This document shows, piece by piece, positions 45,468 through 54,305 of a DNA stretch of 64,000 bases. Location of the stretch: assembly GCA_965178585.1 (NCBI GenBank), contig OZ238267.1:744001-808000 (forward strand), read 5' to 3'. The DNA is from Marifrigoribacter sp965178585 (lineage in GTDB: Bacteria; Bacteroidota; Bacteroidia; Flavobacteriales; Flavobacteriaceae). The position numbers and the translations under genes were made by a program. Under the pieces are notes generated by a model. That model had not been told where the DNA came from, made no database searches, and saw nothing but the letters and a program-made list of their open reading frames with translations. Each line of letters opens with the position of its first letter. Within the stretch, counting starts at the first letter, position 1.

Positions 45468-46496
45468 ATGAATATCTCAACTCATTTAAAGTCAATTTGT
45501 ATAATTGGATTCCTATTATTTAGCACTGCTATTTTTGCACAATCTAAAGCTACTAAAAGTGCTAGAAAATTAGTAGAATCTGAAAAAGAAGAATTTCAAA
45601 AATTAGCAGACGATATCAAAACATTGAATAAGAAGGCAATTGGTACTGGTACAATCGCTCCTAACTATGAAAAAAAATACAACTTAAAGAACAACTTTTG
45701 TACTGCAGAAAGTTATAATGTTCCAAAAAAAGTAGGGCTTTTATCATTTTATATTGAAGATAAAGAATATAGTACCTACTCTTCTGGAGGTGGTTGGATT
45801 ACAACAACTACATACAAGGCAAGTGAGGATAAAGTAAATGTCGTTGCACAATTAATTTACGAACAGAGCATTGGTGCTTTAAAAGAGAAGTTCGCGCAAT
45901 CTGGTATGGAATTATTAACTCCAAAAGAATTCTTGATAACTGAAAAACAAAAAGCTGCATATTCTGATACTCAACTACCAATCCTTAGAGATAAAGCAGG
46001 AATGTTCAATTTATTGGGATCTGGTTCTGCAGTTCCTGAAGGGATTAGATTTTTACCTTATGCATCCTATTATGTAGCTAATGGAAAAAAATATTCTATA
46101 GAACGAGATCAATTTTTTGACAAAATGAATATGGATGCTTTAGTTATAGTAGTAATTTCTTTATCTGCTTCAGGTGAAACTGTAAATGGTGTCTCATCAA
46201 CATTATACTTCAAAAACCCAGGTTATAATAATTCTGATAAAGTAGGTACTTATGTAGTTGGATATACGCCATATACAGAAACGACAATAAATATGACATT
46301 TAAACCACCAATGAGAGGTTTCTTCATTAAGAAAGAGGAAGAAGTAACTAACAAGAAAGGTAAAACTGAAATTGAATTCATTAAAACTGGTGTTGATCCA
46401 AAGTTTACTAATCTTGTTAGTTGTGTGATTGATAATTTGGGTAAAAGAGCTCAAAGTCAAATTCCAATAAAGGATAAGAAGAATAAAAAGAAATAA
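45468..46496 (+). CDS. Secreted protein of the palindrome regulon, unknown function
   Basis: A 342-residue protein with a signal peptide ending IFAQ near residue 25, a helical charged start (ARKLVESEKEEFQKLADDIK), and an alpha/beta body with VGLLSFYIEDKEYS, ISLSASGETVNGVSSTLYF and a lysine-rich end. I recognise no family. Its promoter, signal and 3' UTR closely parallel those of the PQQ-like gene, so the two are probably co-regulated. Confidence 0.8.
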   Translation: MNISTHLKSICIIGFLLFSTAIFAQSKATKSARKLVESEKEEFQKLADDIKTLNKKAIGTGTIAPNYEKKYNLKNNFCTAESYNVPKKVGLLSFYIEDKEYSTYSSGGGWITTTTYKASEDKVNVVAQLIYEQSIGALKEKFAQSGMELLTPKEFLITEKQKAAYSDTQLPILRDKAGMFNLLGSGSAVPEGIRFLPYASYYVANGKKYSIERDQFFDKMNMDALVIVVISLSASGETVNGVSSTLYFKNPGYNNSDKVGTYVVGYTPYTETTINMTFKPPMRGFFIKKEEEVTNKKGKTEIEFIKTGVDPKFTNLVSCVIDNLGKRAQSQIPIKDKKNKKK

Positions 46497-46502
46497 CTTG
46501 TG

Positions 46503-46577
46503 CTAACCAAGTTAATTTCGATTGAAAATATGGGGATATTTTTCAATCATCAAAACCCATAATTTATTATGGGTTTT
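46503..46577 (+). repeat. Structured 3' UTR, copy B, with terminator
   Basis: It matches copy A from CTAACCAAGT on. The small hairpin reads ATTGAAAAT with ATTTTTCAAT around a GGGGAT loop, so the T-G pair of copy A is a T-A pair here. The terminator stem is AAAACCCATAA (46552-46562) with TTATGGGTTTT (46567-46577). Confidence 0.75.
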
Positions 46578-46619
46578 TGCTTTTTAACAATTTCATAAAA
46601 ATTTGATTATCTTTTCAGT

Positions 46620-48635
46620 ATGAAATTTATAATAGCGTTCCTGTTTTTGTTAAACACTTTTTTTATCCAAGCTCAAAAAGTGATTAGTATCGATAGTATT
46701 ATAAATTATGCTTCCCGAACTTATATTTCAGAACCAGACAGTGCACAATATTATCTTCATAAAGGAATTCAATTAGCAGAAGTTGAAAACGATAAATACT
46801 ACCATGCACTATTTCTTACAAAATTGATTTCTCAAAAAACTAGAGTGAAGGATTACGATAGTGCTAAATATTATTTTAAAAAAGCAAACCTATAAATAAA
46901 GAACAATAATGTTCTTAAAGTTTCTGGTGATGAACATAGTGAAATTGCTGAGTCCTATTATTATATGGAAGAAATGGATTCTGCATTATATCATTTTGAA
47001 AAAGCAGGAGAAATTTGGGGATCAAAAGGAGATAGTTTGGGTGTTATGATAGCTAAAAATAATGTTGCAAATGTATATCAGATACAAGGTAACTATAAAG
47101 AAGCTATTAAGAATATGTTGGAGGCTGTAAAAAATGTAGACACTACTCAATACATGTACATTAAAGCTGAAATTTATTTAAACGTTTCTGAGCTTTATAA
47201 AAAAATTGATGAAACAGAAAAATCGATTGAACTCGCAAAGAAATCACTTGCAATATCAATCAAGGATAATAAATATCCATTGGATATTGTAAAAGCATAC
47301 GTTTCGTTAGCTAATCATTCTTTAGCGAAAAAGGAATTTAAAAAAGCTGATTCTTATCTAATAAAAGCTGATTCGGTTGTTGTTAAAAGGTCATTAGGTT
47401 CTGAAAAGTTTAGGGTTTCATCTTCAAGAAGTAGCTGGTATATTAATCAAAATGATTATAAAAATGCGATTAATTTAATTGAGGAAACACTCACATCTAA
47501 TATTAATAACAAGCTAAGTAATTTTGAAGTGTTTGCTCTAAAAAAAAACCTGGCTCTTTGTTATTCTGAATTGGGGCAGCCAGAAAAAGCACTAAGTATT
47601 TATAATGATTTACTTGTAAGTGCTAAGGAAGATGAACAATTAGAAAAAATAGCAACAATTTATCTAGGTTTATCTGAAGCCTATGAAAAAACAGGAAATC
47701 CTAAACTTGCATTAAAAAACTATAAACAACATGAGGTTTATAATGACAGCATATTAGGGAAAGAAAAACAAATTGCTATTAAAGATGCTCAAGTTAAATA
47801 TCAAACGATAGAAAAAGAAAAGCAACTAGCAATCTCTAGAGCTAATCTTGCCGAAAGTAATTTAAAAATAAAGCAAAAGAACTATGTTATTTTTGGTTCA
47901 TTAGGATTAGCACTGGTTTTAGGCTTGATTGGATATTTATTTTATAATCAGCAAAAGCTTAAAAATCAGCAATTAAAAAAGGAAAATGAATTGAAATCAG
48001 CTTTAGTAAAAATTGAAAATCAAAATAAATTACAAGAGCAGAGACTTAGAATTTCTAGAGATTTACATGATAATATTGGATCGCAACTAACCTTTATTAT
48101 TTCATCCATAGATAATTTAAAATATGTAATTAAAGATAAAGTTAACTTAAATAAATTATCAAAAATTAGTGAATTTGCTTCAGTAACAATTTTCGAACTT
48201 CGAGATACTATTTGGGCAATGAATAAAAATGATATCACTTTTGAAGACCTTCAGACTCGAATTAGTAATTTTATTGAAAAAGCTAAAATAGCTTCAGAAA
48301 CTACCAAATTTTCATTCAATATTTCTGAAAAAATCGATCCATTTTATAAGTTTTCATCTATAAATGGTATAAACATTTACCGTATCATTCAGGAAGCAAT
48401 TAACAATTCCTCAAAATATGCAGAAGCTTCAAAAATTGAGGTATTAATTAATAGGGAAGCTTCATATTTTCAAATTCAAATAATTGATAATGGAAAAGGC
48501 TTTGATGAAAGTATTGTTGAACTTGGAAATGGTATTTTAAACATTAAAAAAAGAGCAAAAGATTTAAAGGGAGAGTTTATATTAGATTCCAAATTAGGTT
48601 CAGGAACAACGATTTCTGTTACTGTTCCGAGTTAA
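46620..48635 (+). pseudogene. TPR sensor histidine kinase 1, in-frame TAA at codon 92
   Basis: From the ATG at 46620 the frame reads a signal peptide (ends QAQ), TPR-like helices to KKANL, then TAA at 46893-46895. It continues in the same frame with IKNNNVLKVSGDEHSE and the rest of a TPR sensor kinase. After the TPR region there is one transmembrane helix, then the HisKA_3-type DHp with SRDLHDN (His483 of the joined frame) and an HATPase domain with IIQEAINNSSKYAEAS and DNGKGFDE. It is a close paralogue of the kinase at 48984. Translation could restart at 46965 but would lack the export signal. No operator palindrome precedes it. Confidence 0.85.
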
Positions 48636-48639
48636 TAAA

Positions 48640-48657
48640 ATACGTCAACTGCCTTAT
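48640..48657 (+). promoter_or_regulatory. Regulon operator site 4
   Basis: ATACGTCAACTGCCTTAT lies 5 bp after the kinase 1 stop. TATTTTTA at 48680-48687 is at the same 30-bp distance. The ATG at 48710 lies 22 bp beyond it, as at sites 2 and 3, which defines the start of the small gene that follows. Confidence 0.7.
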
Positions 48658-48709
48658 TTTGAAATTTTATAATAGAATGTATTTTTATAAAATATATTTT
48701 ATCGATTAT

Positions 48710-48955
48710 ATGACTTTTATTTCAATAATAATTTTAGTGTTTACTTGCTTTTTAGTAATGATAGTGCTGTTTTTTACAAGGAGAAATAAGCAATTGAAAC
48801 AACTACATGTGCAGGAATTATATTTGATTAAAAAATCAATTTTAATAAATAAAAAACAAATAAGTAAAAGAGATAAAGGGTTGTGTGGTTATAATTTTTT
48901 AAAATTCAATTTGAGCGAATCTTTAATAGTACAATCTGAAATTAATCTATTTTGA
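48710..48955 (+). CDS. Small membrane protein between the two sensor kinases
   Basis: An 81-residue ORF starting MTFISIIILVFTCFLVMIVL: one transmembrane helix at the extreme N-terminus and a basic, lysine-rich cytoplasmic tail. A longer frame from 48659 would start upstream of the predicted transcription start, so I prefer 48710. Position and promoter suggest a small accessory subunit of the adjacent kinases, but no homology is recognised and it could be non-coding leader. Confidence 0.5.
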   Translation: MTFISIIILVFTCFLVMIVLFFTRRNKQLKQLHVQELYLIKKSILINKKQISKRDKGLCGYNFLKFNLSESLIVQSEINLF

Positions 48956-48983
48956 GTATTTTTATTTTTTAAGAAAATTTTAG

Positions 48984-50759
48984 ATGATAAAAAAATTGAT
49001 ACTTATTATAATTTTTCTTTTTGGAATTCAATTTACGAATGCACAAGAAAAAAGTAAGATTGATTCAATAAATAATATAATTGTTCAGAAAGCTTCAATT
49101 TCTTCTGATTCATTAATAAAACTTTTTCAAAAGAACATTTCAGACTCTGAATCGATTAATTATCCTATTGGAAAAGCTGATGCTCTTGCTAAATTATCTA
49201 TAGTTTACTATTATCAAGGTAAATATAATGAAAACGTATCCTCTCAACTTGAAGCCATTAGAGTTTATGAAGTATTAAATGATTTATCTAAAGTTGCTAT
49301 AAATTATGGAGAGCTAGGTTACCAAATGAAAAGACGAGATTTGAGTTTGGCTCAATACTATATGCAAAAAGGAAAGGATATTGCAGAAAGTCTTAATGAT
49401 GAAGACGTGTTAAAGAATCTTTATAATAATTATGGAGTATTAAAAGAATTAAATAATGAGCTGGATAGTGCATTATACTTCTACAATAAAGGTTTGGTTA
49501 TAAAAGAAAAGCAGGGTGACTCATTTGGTATCCCATATAGTGTAAGTAATATCGCAGGAATTTATTATTTAAAAAAAGATTATAAAAAAGCAAAAAAACA
49601 ATTTAAGGAGTCATTAAATAAAAGAATTGCCCTAAATGACTCTATTGGAATATCAGAAAATTTAAGACATATTGCAGAGATATATTTAGATGAAGGCAGC
49701 TATTATGAGGCAATTGAAAAGCTCAAAGAATCAAATTTAATAGCAATTAATAAAGACTATTATTATTTAATAAAGGTTAATAATAAAAGTATTTCTGAAG
49801 CGTATAAAAATCTTAAAAATGCAGATTCAGCTTTATATTATTTTGAAGAATACAATATAATTAAAGATAGTATTTTAAATATAAATGTTGAAGAAAAAAT
49901 AGCAACACTTACTATAGAGTTTGAAACCGAAAAGAAGGAAAAAGAAATACTTCAACAAAAAGCACTTTTAATAGAAAAAGAAATACAAGTAAAGAAAAAG
50001 AATTATATCATTTTTGGTTCTCTTGGATTTGCTTTAGTGTTATGCTTAATAGGATATTTATTATACAACCAACAACGATTGAAAAATCGTCAATTAGAAA
50101 AAGAAAACGAATTAAAAAGAGCCTTAATAAAAATCGAAACTCAAAATAAATTACAAGAACAACGATTACGTATTTCTAGAGATTTGCATGACAATATAGG
50201 TTCACAACTAACTTTTATAATTTCAAGTCTTGATAATTTAAAATACGGTTTTAAAGACATGAGTGATGCCCTTTCCAGTAAGTTGTCTGGTATTAGCACT
50301 TTTACAACTCAGACCATATACGAGCTTAGAGATACTATTTGGGCAATGAATAAGAATACAATTTCTTTTGAAGATTTAGAAACTCGTATTACAAATTTCA
50401 TTGACAATGCTAAAATAGCATTCTCATCTATTGATTATTCCTTTGTTATTGAGCCATCAGTCAATCAATCACATACATTTACTTCAGTACAAGGAATGAA
50501 TTTGTATCGTATAATTCAAGAAGCAATAAATAATTCTATTAAATATGCGAATGCTTCGAAAGTAAAGGTGAATATTTCAGAAAATAAAGACTTTCAGATT
50601 GAGATTTGTGATAATGGAATTGGATATGATCAAGAAAAAATTACCCTTGGAAATGGGATTCTTAATATGGAAAAAAGAGCTAAAGAATTAAATGGAAAGA
50701 TAAAAACTAAAGCAGTAGAAGGAGAGGGAACAAAGATTACGATAAACATACCTCTTTGA
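48984..50759 (+). CDS. TPR sensor histidine kinase 2
   Basis: A 591-residue kinase with a signal peptide (ends TNAQ), five or more TPR-like helix pairs (for example NYGELGYQMKRRDLSLAQYYM, YSVSNIAGIYYLKKDYKKAK), a transmembrane helix near residues 345-366, a HisKA_3 DHp with SRDLHDNIGSQLT (His402), and an HATPase domain with the N box EAINNSIKYANAS and G boxes DNGIGYD and GEGTKI. The periplasmic TPR part is probably the sensor. The region from the transmembrane helix to the phosphorylated His is nearly identical to kinase 1, implying the same response-regulator partner. Confidence 0.93.
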   Translation: MIKKLILIIIFLFGIQFTNAQEKSKIDSINNIIVQKASISSDSLIKLFQKNISDSESINYPIGKADALAKLSIVYYYQGKYNENVSSQLEAIRVYEVLNDLSKVAINYGELGYQMKRRDLSLAQYYMQKGKDIAESLNDEDVLKNLYNNYGVLKELNNELDSALYFYNKGLVIKEKQGDSFGIPYSVSNIAGIYYLKKDYKKAKKQFKESLNKRIALNDSIGISENLRHIAEIYLDEGSYYEAIEKLKESNLIAINKDYYYLIKVNNKSISEAYKNLKNADSALYYFEEYNIIKDSILNINVEEKIATLTIEFETEKKEKEILQQKALLIEKEIQVKKKNYIIFGSLGFALVLCLIGYLLYNQQRLKNRQLEKENELKRALIKIETQNKLQEQRLRISRDLHDNIGSQLTFIISSLDNLKYGFKDMSDALSSKLSGISTFTTQTIYELRDTIWAMNKNTISFEDLETRITNFIDNAKIAFSSIDYSFVIEPSVNQSHTFTSVQGMNLYRIIQEAINNSIKYANASKVKVNISENKDFQIEICDNGIGYDQEKITLGNGILNMEKRAKELNGKIKTKAVEGEGTKITINIPL

Positions 50760-50772
50760 AATTAGGATGTTA

Positions 50773-50790
50773 ATAGGGCATATGCCTTAT
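50773..50790 (+). promoter_or_regulatory. Regulon operator site 5 (before the response regulator gene)
   Basis: ATAGGGCATATGCCTTAT, 13 bp after the kinase 2 stop. An AT-rich -7 region (TATATTTT/TATTTTTA) occupies 50812-50821 at about the same distance. It suggests autoregulation of the response regulator. Confidence 0.7.
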
Positions 50791-50849
50791 GTTTTTGTAT
50801 GGTTTAAATAGTATATTTTTATTATTGATTAACAAGTTAAATAAACAAT

Positions 50850-51500
50850 ATGAATATAAAAGTTGCGATTGTAGATGATAACTCATTTCTGATAAGTGCT
50901 ATTAAAGAAAAGCTATCTTTTTTCGATGCTATTTCTATAAAGCATACTTCTTTTAATGGGAGTGATTTATTAACCAAACTAGAAGATAGTCATCATTTAG
51001 ATGTCATATTGATGGATATTGAAATGCCTGTGCTCAATGGGATTGAAACTACACAAATCGTAAAACAAAAATATCCTCATATTAAAATTATAATGCTAAC
51101 GGCTTTCGATAATGATGAAAATATTTTTAATGCCATTAAAGCAGGTGCAGATGGTTATTTATTAAAAGAAATAAACCCAGAAGAACTTTATAATGGAATT
51201 AATGAAACCCTAAATGGTGGAGCTGCAATGAACCCACCTATTGCATTGAAAACTTTAAAACTGCTTAGGAATCCAATAGATATATCAAATCCCAAAGACC
51301 AAGAAATAATCTCTTTATCTAAAAGGGAAACCGAAGTTTTAGAACAACTAAGTAAGGGGTTAAGTTATACGCTAATAGCCGACAATTTAATTTTATCACC
51401 GAGCACTATTAGGAAACACATCGAAAATATATATAAAAAACTTCAGGTGCACAGTAAAATTGAAGCGGTGCAAAAAGCAAAAGATCATAATATTATATAA
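50850..51500 (+). CDS. NarL/LuxR-type response regulator
   Basis: A 216-residue regulator. The receiver domain has the acidic pocket DD at residues 9-10, the phosphoacceptor Asp56 (VILMDIEMPVLNG), and the conserved Lys in YLLKEINP. The C-terminal GerE/LuxR helix-turn-helix begins LSKRETEVLEQLSKGLSYTLIA and ends STIRKHIENIYKKLQVHSKIEA. It is the only regulator of the locus, so it is the obvious partner of both kinases and the best candidate to bind the five palindromes, including its own. Confidence 0.95.
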   Translation: MNIKVAIVDDNSFLISAIKEKLSFFDAISIKHTSFNGSDLLTKLEDSHHLDVILMDIEMPVLNGIETTQIVKQKYPHIKIIMLTAFDNDENIFNAIKAGADGYLLKEINPEELYNGINETLNGGAAMNPPIALKTLKLLRNPIDISNPKDQEIISLSKRETEVLEQLSKGLSYTLIADNLILSPSTIRKHIENIYKKLQVHSKIEAVQKAKDHNII

Positions 51501-51618
51501 TTTTCTTTTTCAAATAAATTATTAAAGTATCTTTATCAAAATATTTTTAATGAATTAATGTTTTGTCTTTACATTCATTAAAAATTTATTTTTTTACATC
51601 ATTTAATATCCCCAACAT

Positions 51619-52248
51619 ATGAAACCTACTTTACTAATCATTACTTTTTTATTTTTTAGTTTAACCGCCCATTCTCAATGTACAGGAGATTGTAAAAATG
51701 GTCAAGGAACCTACAAATGGTCCGATGGTGACACTTATAAGGGAGGATGGAAAGAAGGTAAATTTCACGGTAAAGGAGAATATTTTTACAGTAACGGATC
51801 AAAATTTGTTGGAAGCTATAAAAACGGTAAAAAACATGGAGAAGGTGTTTTTATAAAAGCAGATGGAAGTAAATATGCTGGAACTTGGGAGCTAGGTAAA
51901 AGAGCTACAAAAACAAATACTACTAAAAAACAATGGTTACTTGGTAAATGGTCTGGTAAAGGATATCAAGATAATGGTAATACTTGGCAAGTCGTTTTAA
52001 ATTATAAAAGTAAAAACGAAATAAGTATATCCTATCCAAGCTTCCCTTGCAGTGGTACTTGGGTTTTTGATAAGGAAAATGAAACTCAAATATTCTTTAA
52101 CGAAAAAATCACCAAAGGGCAAAGCAAATGCCATCCAGGAACTAGAATTTTAGTTGAAAAAGCTTATAAGGATAAAGACGATATCATGGGAGTATATTTC
52201 TTTCAAGGAAAAAAACAAGTTGCTTCAGCTAATATTGTAAGGCAATAA
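51619..52248 (+). CDS. Secreted MORN-repeat protein
   Basis: A 209-residue protein with a signal peptide (ends AHSQ), then three to four MORN repeats (YKWSDGDTYKGGWKEGKFHGKG, FYSNGSKFVGSYKNGKKHGEG, FIKADGSKYAGTWELGKR) and a C-terminal beta-rich domain of about 100 residues (LGKWSGKGYQDNGNTWQVVL). Two Cys pairs could form disulfides. MORN repeats bind lipids or act as scaffolds. It follows the response regulator gene by 118 bp but lacks the palindrome. Confidence 0.85.
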   Translation: MKPTLLIITFLFFSLTAHSQCTGDCKNGQGTYKWSDGDTYKGGWKEGKFHGKGEYFYSNGSKFVGSYKNGKKHGEGVFIKADGSKYAGTWELGKRATKTNTTKKQWLLGKWSGKGYQDNGNTWQVVLNYKSKNEISISYPSFPCSGTWVFDKENETQIFFNEKITKGQSKCHPGTRILVEKAYKDKDDIMGVYFFQGKKQVASANIVRQ

Positions 52249-52259
52249 TAGAGGTTAGA

Positions 52260-53513
52260 TTATAAGCTAAATGCTTTTTTAACCTCCTCGACAAAATCTA
52301 ATTTTTCCCAAGTAAAAGTTTCTACTTTTTTGGTAAGTTTTTTACCATCACCAGAGTAAAAAGTCAATTCTTTTTCTTGAGGAATTCTACCCATATGTCC
52401 ATACGAAGCAGATTCTAAATAAATAGGATTTCTTAATTTTAAACGGGATTCAATAGCCGCTGGACGCATATCAAAGATTTTTTCAACTATTTTTGAAATA
52501 GCACTGTCGCTTATTGATAGTTTAGATGTATTATAAGTGTTTACATTTATCGAAGTGGGCTCTGCAACTCCAATAGCATAACTAACCTGTACTAATACTT
52601 CGTCACAAACACCAGCAGCGACTAAGTTCTTGGCTACATGTCGTGAAGCATAAGCAGCACTTCTATCTACTTTACTAGGATCTTTACCACTAAAAGCACC
52701 ACCTCCGTGAGCACCTTTTCCTCCATAAGTATCTACAATTATTTTTCTTCCTGTTAGCCCTGTATCTCCGTGTGGTCCACCAATAACAAATTTACCTGTT
52801 GGGTTGATATGATACGTAATATCATCGTTAAATAATGCCTGAATCTCTGGAGAAAGTTTTGAAATAACTCTTGGGATTAATATCGATACTAAATCAGATT
52901 TTATTTTAGCCAACATTTTCTCATCCTCATCAAAATCATCGTGCTGAGTAGAAATTACAATGGTATCAATTCGTTGAGGTTTGTTGTCTTCACTATATTC
53001 AATGGTAACCTGACTTTTAGCGTCTGGTCTTAGGTAAGGAATATTGTCATTTTCACGCCTAATTGCTGCTAATTCAATTAAAATACGATGACTTAAATCC
53101 AATGCTAAAGGCATATAGTTTTCAGTTTCGTTAGTAGCATAACCAAACATCATCCCTTGATCTCCTGCTCCTTGTTCTTCGCCATCTTCACGATCTACAC
53201 CTTGATTAATTTCTGAAGACTGCTCGTGAATAGAAGAGAAAACACCACAGGAATTACCATCAAACATGTATTCGCTTTTAGTGTATCCAATTTTATTAAT
53301 AACATCTCTAGCAATTTTTTGAACATCTAAATACGTGTTACTTTTTACTTCTCCAGCTAATACAACTTGACCTGTAGTTACTAATGTTTCACAAGCAACT
53401 TTAGATTGTGGGTCAAAAGCCAAAAAGTGATCAACTAATGCATCACTAATTTGATCTGCTACTTTGTCTGGATGTCCTTCAGAAACACTTTCTGATGTAA
53501 ATAAATAAGCCAT
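52260..53513 (-). CDS. metK: S-adenosylmethionine synthetase
   Basis: The 417-residue enzyme makes SAM from methionine and ATP. The motifs are complete: FTSESVSEGHPDKVADQISDA at the start, GAGDQGMMFGYA for the ATP site, and GGGAFSGKDPSKVDRSAAY for the phosphate loop. The start at 53513 is the first conserved methionine. The 5' region carries a SAM-II-like aptamer, so feedback control by the product is likely. Confidence 0.98.
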   Translation of the reverse strand: MAYLFTSESVSEGHPDKVADQISDALVDHFLAFDPQSKVACETLVTTGQVVLAGEVKSNTYLDVQKIARDVINKIGYTKSEYMFDGNSCGVFSSIHEQSSEINQGVDREDGEEQGAGDQGMMFGYATNETENYMPLALDLSHRILIELAAIRRENDNIPYLRPDAKSQVTIEYSEDNKPQRIDTIVISTQHDDFDEDEKMLAKIKSDLVSILIPRVISKLSPEIQALFNDDITYHINPTGKFVIGGPHGDTGLTGRKIIVDTYGGKGAHGGGAFSGKDPSKVDRSAAYASRHVAKNLVAAGVCDEVLVQVSYAIGVAEPTSINVNTYNTSKLSISDSAISKIVEKIFDMRPAAIESRLKLRNPIYLESASYGHMGRIPQEKELTFYSGDGKKLTKKVETFTWEKLDFVEEVKKAFSL

Positions 53514-53597
53514 AAATGGATAATTTTAAATGTATGTTTATAAAATTTTGACGGGTGCAGCTTGGAGAAAGGACACCATAACGTATAACTAGGCACC
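53514..53597 (-). promoter_or_regulatory. Expression-platform region between the SAM-II-like aptamer and metK
   Basis: On the minus strand a GGTGC (just after the aptamer) can pair with GCACC about 35 nt later, and TATACGTTAT lies between them. No T-run terminator is present, so control of translation is more likely than termination. No gene is seen here. Confidence 0.4.
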
Positions 53598-53668
53598 TAC
53601 CTTTTAGCATTTAATGTTACTTAATTAACAGTAACAGAGGTTGCAATCAGTCAAATTTTTCCTCTTTT
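53598..53668 (-). ncRNA. SAM-II-type riboswitch (long-loop variant) upstream of metK
   Basis: Read on the minus strand, an AGAGG/CCTCT stem (53665-53661 and 53640-53636) encloses the loop AATTTGACTGATTGCAA, very like the SAM-II loop 1. After an extra hairpin (GTTAC/GTAAC, the long-loop insertion) comes TTAAATGCTAAAAGG, matching the 3' part of SAM-II that forms the pseudoknot. A -7 box (TATATTTG, minus strand, 53683-53676) places the transcription start at the aptamer's 5' end. The identification is from memory of the consensus and was not modelled. Confidence 0.75.
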
Positions 53669-53710
53669 GAATTGGCAAATATACATATTTTCGTAAAAAG
53701 AATAGAATTC

Positions 53711-54241
53711 TTATTGTTTTAATAATACTGCTTTTTGAACTACATTAATAGGATATGAAAAAACTTCTGGAGTATCCTCATCTTGACCTCCACTTACCAT
53801 CTTTTGAGCTGTGTTTGTTGCCACAATTTCAAATATCAAATCCTTATCATTGAATGTTATAAATGTGGTTAGTAAGCTATCCAATACTTCAAATAAAAAA
53901 TAGATTTTATTACCAATAACCTTACAGTCTAATAGGATTCCATTGTTTTCATCTAAAGTATAAACTCCCTTTTCAACATCTTTTTCCTTTAATGTGTAAT
54001 TTCTTTCTTGCCGTTGTTCGCCTTTACCATAAACAATTACATAATCGTAAACCCCAGAAGAATCTGTAGGTCGTATATGAAACTCCATAGGGTAATTTTG
54101 AACCCCCTTATTGGTGTTAATTATTAAATCCCCTATATAACTTCCAAAATAGGATTGAGGAAAAATAGTTGAATTGTCTTCTTGACCAAATGATGATAAA
54201 GTAGTAAAGCCAATTAGAAAAAAAAATAAATATTTCATCAC
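53711..54241 (-). CDS. Secreted protein of unknown function
   Basis: A 176-residue protein with a signal peptide (ends SSFGQ) and a beta-rich mature part that appears lipocalin-like or Brichos-free: YFGSYIGDLIINTNKG, YDYVIVYGKGEQRQERNYTL, NGILLDCKVIGNKIYFLFEVLDS. No motif that I can name with certainty. It is divergent from the PagL-like gene. Confidence 0.75.
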   Translation of the reverse strand: MMKYLFFFLIGFTTLSSFGQEDNSTIFPQSYFGSYIGDLIINTNKGVQNYPMEFHIRPTDSSGVYDYVIVYGKGEQRQERNYTLKEKDVEKGVYTLDENNGILLDCKVIGNKIYFLFEVLDSLLTTFITFNDKDLIFEIVATNTAQKMVSGGQDEDTPEVFSYPINVVQKAVLLKQ

Positions 54242-54280
54242 AAATTATTAGTGATACAAGATAAGTTTTTTTGATTAACA

Positions 54281-54288
54281 TATATTTG
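54281..54288 (+). promoter_or_regulatory. -7 promoter element of the PagL-like gene
   Basis: TATATTTG ends on the G of a GTG that would otherwise be a possible start, which supports the ATG at 54306 as the real start. Confidence 0.6.
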
Positions 54289-54305
54289 TGGCTTTTAAAA
54301 AAATA

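Noticed and set aside
48659..48709. Longer start of the small protein between the kinases
   Set aside because: It begins at operator site 4 and upstream of the predicted transcription start.
53514..53668. SAM-I (S-box) riboswitch before metK
   Set aside because: GCAACC and GGTGC blocks are present, but the S-box helices do not form; the loop and 3' block fit SAM-II better.
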